Part shown: positions 60,784 to 64,000 of the stretch, piece by piece | How the letters are laid out: each line of letters starts with the position of its first letter | How positions within the stretch are numbered: position 1 is the first letter of the stretch | From: Quillaja saponaria | Lineage: Eukaryota > Streptophyta > Magnoliopsida > Fabales > Quillajaceae | Reading direction: 5' to 3' | Assembly (NCBI GenBank): GCA_029379385.1 | Contig: CM055608.1 | Location: 28,270,350-28,334,349 of the forward strand | DNA: 64,000 nt | Made by a program: the position numbers and the translations under genes | The notes under the pieces: model-generated | What the model was told of the DNA's origin: nothing | What the model saw: only the letters and a program-made list of their open reading frames with translations | Databases searched by the model: none

Positions 60784-62245
60784 TTAAATATCATCATTCT
60801 TTCTTGTGTTTGCAATGATATTAGAATTTGTTATTCTGAATGCATCAATAGTGTTTTGGTTTTGTTCACTTAAAGTCTCATGGGATAAATCATGCAAAAA
60901 CTTGTTTTCAATGAATTCAACATGAATAGATTCTACAATAACATTGGACTCTAAATCCAGAAGCCTATATGCCTTTGAATGTTGTGCATATCCTATAAAT
61001 ATGCTTTTGATACCTCTAGGTCCTAATTTTGTCTTTTGATTATCGAGAACCTTGAAAAAAGAAATACACCCCCACACTTTAAAGTAATTCAAATTTGGTT
61101 TTCTTCCATTCCAAAGCTCATAGAATGAGATTTTCATACTTTTCAAAGGTACCCGATTAAGTATATGACATATAATTAATAATGTTTCACCCCATAAATT
61201 ATGTGGTAAATGTGCATTTAATAACATAGCATTAACCATGTCTACTAAAGTTCTATTTTTTTCATTCAGCCAGACCATTCTGTTGTGGTGTGTAAGGAGT
61301 ACTTTTTTGATGTATCAATCGATGCTCTTCACAAAAGTTATCAAATTCATTAGGAAAATATTCTCCTCCTCTATCACTACGAAGGATCCTTATTTTCCTA
61401 TCTTTTTGATTTTCTACAACAGATTTGTACTTTTTAAATTTCCGAAAGGCTTCATCTTTTGTTTTCAGTAAATACACAAATGTGAATATAGAGTAATCAT
61501 CAATAAATGTTATAAAATATCTTTTACCTCCTCTTGTTAATTCTTCATTTAATTCACATATATCAGAATGCACAAGATCTAACAATTGTATATTTCTTTC
61601 AACTTTAGGAAATGATTTCTTTGTCATTTTTGCTTGTATGCAGATTTCACGTTTACCTACATGTTTATTTATGCAAGTATTGTATCCATTTCTTGACATA
61701 AAACTTAAAGAACCAAAATTCAAGTGACGTAATCTAGAATGCCATAAATGAGTATCAGACTCAGCAATATAAATATAAATATTATTTATTGCATTAATAA
61801 TACTTAGTTTGAACATCCTATCACACAAATATCCTTTTCTTACAAATACATTATTCTTAGAAATTATTACATTGTTAGACTCTATGACGATCTTGAATTC
61901 TTTCTTTGAAATCAAACTTGCAGAAATCAAATTCTTTCGAATTTCTGGAACATGAAAAATATTCAGTAAAGTTAACTTCTGTCCAGAAGTGAAGTTCAAT
62001 TCCACAGTCCATTTTCCTTGTACTTGGCCTGTACCATAGTTTCCCATTAAAATCTTTTCAGATTCTATAATTTCTACATAGGTCTTGAATGAACTTCTGT
62101 TATTGCAAACATGAATGGTTACACCAGAATCTAACCACCAATTGTGGTTTTTTGTTGCATCAGCAGCCATATTGACTTCTGTTATCATACCAATTTGTAG
62201 TGTAGACACCATGGCAACCATTTCTTGGATAACACTTTCAATCAT
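60784..62245 (-). pseudogene. Protease-integrase region of copia element 3, one frameshift
   Basis: The 62245-61262 frame has a protease-like WWLDSGVTIHVCNN, the pre-integrase HLWHSRLRHLNFGSLSF/CIQAKMTKKSF zinc region and the integrase core (LDLVHSDICEL, FITFIDDYSIFTFVYLL, DRGGEYFPNEF, TPYTPQQNGLAE). It shifts frame near 61265 and continues 61278-60784 (NAMLLNAHLPHNLWGETLL, GRKPNLNYFKVWGC). In the pre-integrase segment the first cysteine of the CxxC pair reads as E-I-C-I, suggesting decay. Confidence 0.82.
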
Positions 62246-62259
62246 ATTTGCTTTCTTAG

Positions 62260-63052
62260 AATTTTCAGTGTTTCCAGAATTAAACTGGAAATGCTTTCCT
62301 GCCTTTCTAAACCTGCAATCACGAATAAAATGGCATTTCTTTCCACAATGAAAATAATTGACTTCTTTGAAGCTTTTAGGCCATTATTTCCACGACCAGA
62401 ATTCTTTTGACTAATATAATTAACCATAGAATTTGAAACCAAAAACTGTGCATCACGTGCACGAGTTTCAGTTTCAATTTGAAGATGAGTTTAAAATTGT
62501 TCTAAGGTTAATTTATCAGATGAATGCAGAACTTTCTTTCTGTAATCATTCCATGATGGAGGCAGTTTAGAAAGAATGACACCAATTTGCATAGCATCAA
62601 AAATTTACTTCAAGATCTTTTAACTTCGAGACTAACACTTGTAATTCATGAATTTGATCCATTATAAGTTTATTGTCAATAATTTTGAACTCAAAATATT
62701 GTAAAGCCAAAAATTTGTCAGTACCTCTTTTTTCATTTTTGTAAGCAATCTCCAAGGCATTCCAAATATCCTTTGGTGATTTCAGAACAAAGTACAGATC
62801 ATACAAACGATCTGTCAGGGTATTCAGAATGTGTCCTCAACATATCAATTTATCCTCTTCACGTTTCTTTCTCTGTATTTTGATTTCTTCAGTATCTTCA
62901 GCAATGGGGTTTGGTAATGCAGATAACTCAGGGCTCAGAACATAATATATTTTTAGTGCAGTGAGCAAGAACACCATCTTATCTTTCCAACGAGTGAAAT
63001 TGGTTCCATCAAACCGATCAAGTTTGATAAAATCTTTTGGATTTGTCTCCAT
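62260..63052 (-). pseudogene. gag of copia element 3, interrupted
   Basis: It starts at ATG 63052 (METNPKDFIKLDRFDGTNFT), only 20 nt from the 5' LTR. The frame breaks near 62837 and resumes 62806-62597 (LKSPKDIWNALEIAYKNE). A zinc-knuckle zone near 62310-62350 reads FHCGKKCHFIRDC, with the first cysteine replaced. Confidence 0.8.
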
Positions 63053-63072
63053 GAGGAATATCTCTTTAAAAT

Positions 63073-63678
63073 TGTTAGTAAAAAATTGTAATATGTGTAA
63101 AAAAGGCTTTGAGGCATGTAATCACTATTTTTAAAGAGATATTGCATGTGTATTCTTTAGGAGAAACATACAAGTCTATTCCAGGATACAACAAAGCTTC
63201 TTAGAATTCTAAAGCTCTTGATGATTATCAGGAATAGATGAAGAGTTTATATAGATATTCAAAAGTCATCTTCAACAGATATGTACATTAAATTAATTTA
63301 ATTAATATGTCTGTTGGATACTAAAAATCATCTTCAACAGATATGTACATTAAATTAATTTAACTAATATATCTGTTGAATTTGAAAAGGTATTAATAAC
63401 TAAAAATCCCAAAAGACATTAATAACTAATAATACCAATTTACAAAAAAAAAAAAAAAAAAAAAAAAGCCTTCAATTTAAGGCTTGGCCCAAGGCCCAAG
63501 GCCCAAGGCCCAAGTCCAAGTCGTTGAAATATAATATATATATATAATATCTTTTATATTAATATATTTCTACTATATATTATTTGACTTAGAAAATGAA
63601 CTTCTCTTTATAAAGCTTTAATCAACTCTTTACAATGTGAGATTTTAAATCTCCACATTTATTACAAACTATCTAACA
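63073..63678 (-). repeat. 5' LTR of copia element 3 (long form)
   Basis: This 606-bp LTR contains a duplicated CATCTTCAACAGATATGTAC block (63269, 63329), a ~24-base A-run (63444-63467) and four GGCCCAA heptamers near 63486-63513. These parts are absent from the short partner. Confidence 0.88.
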
Positions 63679-63683
63679 GAAAT

Positions 63684-64000
63684 CCCATTGCACCTCCACT
63701 AGAATCCCACAAGAAGTCCCTCATAGTTGCGTAATCTCTTTTCTTTCTTGTCAACCCCCAAGTGGTGTCATGGTTTTGTACCTGGACTCCACCACATCCT
63801 CTAGCGCGCCTACATGACTAACCAAGGATTCCAATCCTTGAATTTCTTAATTACGTTAAGATTTATGTGGCATTGGCCGTAGCAGCTATTCGAGAAGGAT
63901 TAGCGACAATCATTACAACTTACTTGGACAAGATGGCTCAGAAGAATGCAAGCTGGTTAGTATGACTTATGTATGTTTTCTATTTGGTGTTAAATTTTTA
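63684..64000 (+). other. Window-edge sequence with a weak exon candidate
   Basis: At about 63815-63951 an open frame includes NYVKIYVALAVAAIREGLAT and TTYLDKMAQKNAS, and can end at a GTTAGT donor-like site. I do not recognise the protein. It could be an exon of a gene extending past the window or chance. Confidence 0.2.

Larger units (their letters stand above)
58214..63678 (-). mobile_element. Ty1/copia element 3 (minus strand), TSD GAAAT
   Basis: LTRs lie at 58214-58541 (3' LTR) and 63073-63678 (5' LTR) in minus orientation, both with TGTTAG...CTAAC(C)A on the plus strand. A perfect GAAAT duplication is present at 58209-58213 and 63679-63683. A GTGGGGGA purine tract adjoins the 3' LTR. The 5' LTR is 278 bp longer than its partner. 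The coding frames are longer than in the other decayed elements, but stops and frameshifts separate gag, integrase, RT and RNase H. The element sits 44 bp from the chromovirus. Confidence 0.93.

Overview
The window is nuclear DNA from a eudicot plant; I cannot name the species. It is AT-rich and has long non-coding stretches. Its genes are split by GT-AG introns, and telo-box/TGGGCC promoters precede the ribosomal protein genes. It carries typical plant transposons (Ty1/copia, Ty3 chromovirus, Helitron, RTE LINE). All exon models below were built by hand from splice signals and frame continuity. The exon sums of the six intact genes are all divisible by three.

Layout. 0.2-4.5 kb: decayed Ty1/copia element with stops throughout. 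4.76-5.49 kb: non-autonomous Helitron on the minus strand. 5.7-13.5 kb: nine-exon SUVR2-type SET-domain gene (+). 14.2-15.7 kb: three-exon glutathionyl-hydroquinone reductase-type GST gene (-), tail to tail with SUVR2. 17.3-19.6 kb: ribosomal protein L23/uL14 (+). 20.6-20.95 kb: a second, 346-bp Helitron (+). 21.2-27.7 kb: PHR1-type MYB-CC phosphate-starvation regulator (+) with a long intron-bearing leader and a solo-LTR-like insertion in an intron. 29.0-30.9 kb: ribosomal protein S2/uS5 (+). 32.7-35.0 kb: CESA4-like cellulose synthase pseudogene (+). 36.35-40.1 kb: large LRR receptor kinase of the MIK2/At4g08850 type (-).

From 41.9 kb to 63.7 kb I find no intact host gene. The stretch holds four transposons: a complete but decayed copia element (41.9-46.8 kb, TSD AATAT), a full-length RTE LINE with an uninterrupted 1016-codon ORF and a 12-bp TSD (48.8-52.0 kb), a Reina-like chromovirus with a duplicated primer-binding region (52.7-58.2 kb), and a minus-strand copia element with unequal LTRs (58.2-63.7 kb, TSD GAAAT). 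The last 320 bases hold one weak exon candidate.

The host genes are not an operon and share no pathway: two ribosomal proteins, a chromatin protein, a phosphate-response transcription factor, a detoxification enzyme and a receptor kinase. I do not see a previously undescribed multi-gene system. The observations most worth following are the intact RTE LINE, the two defined Helitrons, the duplicated PBS in the chromovirus, a 39-bp poly(A) retro-insertion beside the GST stop codon, and the partly deleted CESA4 copy.
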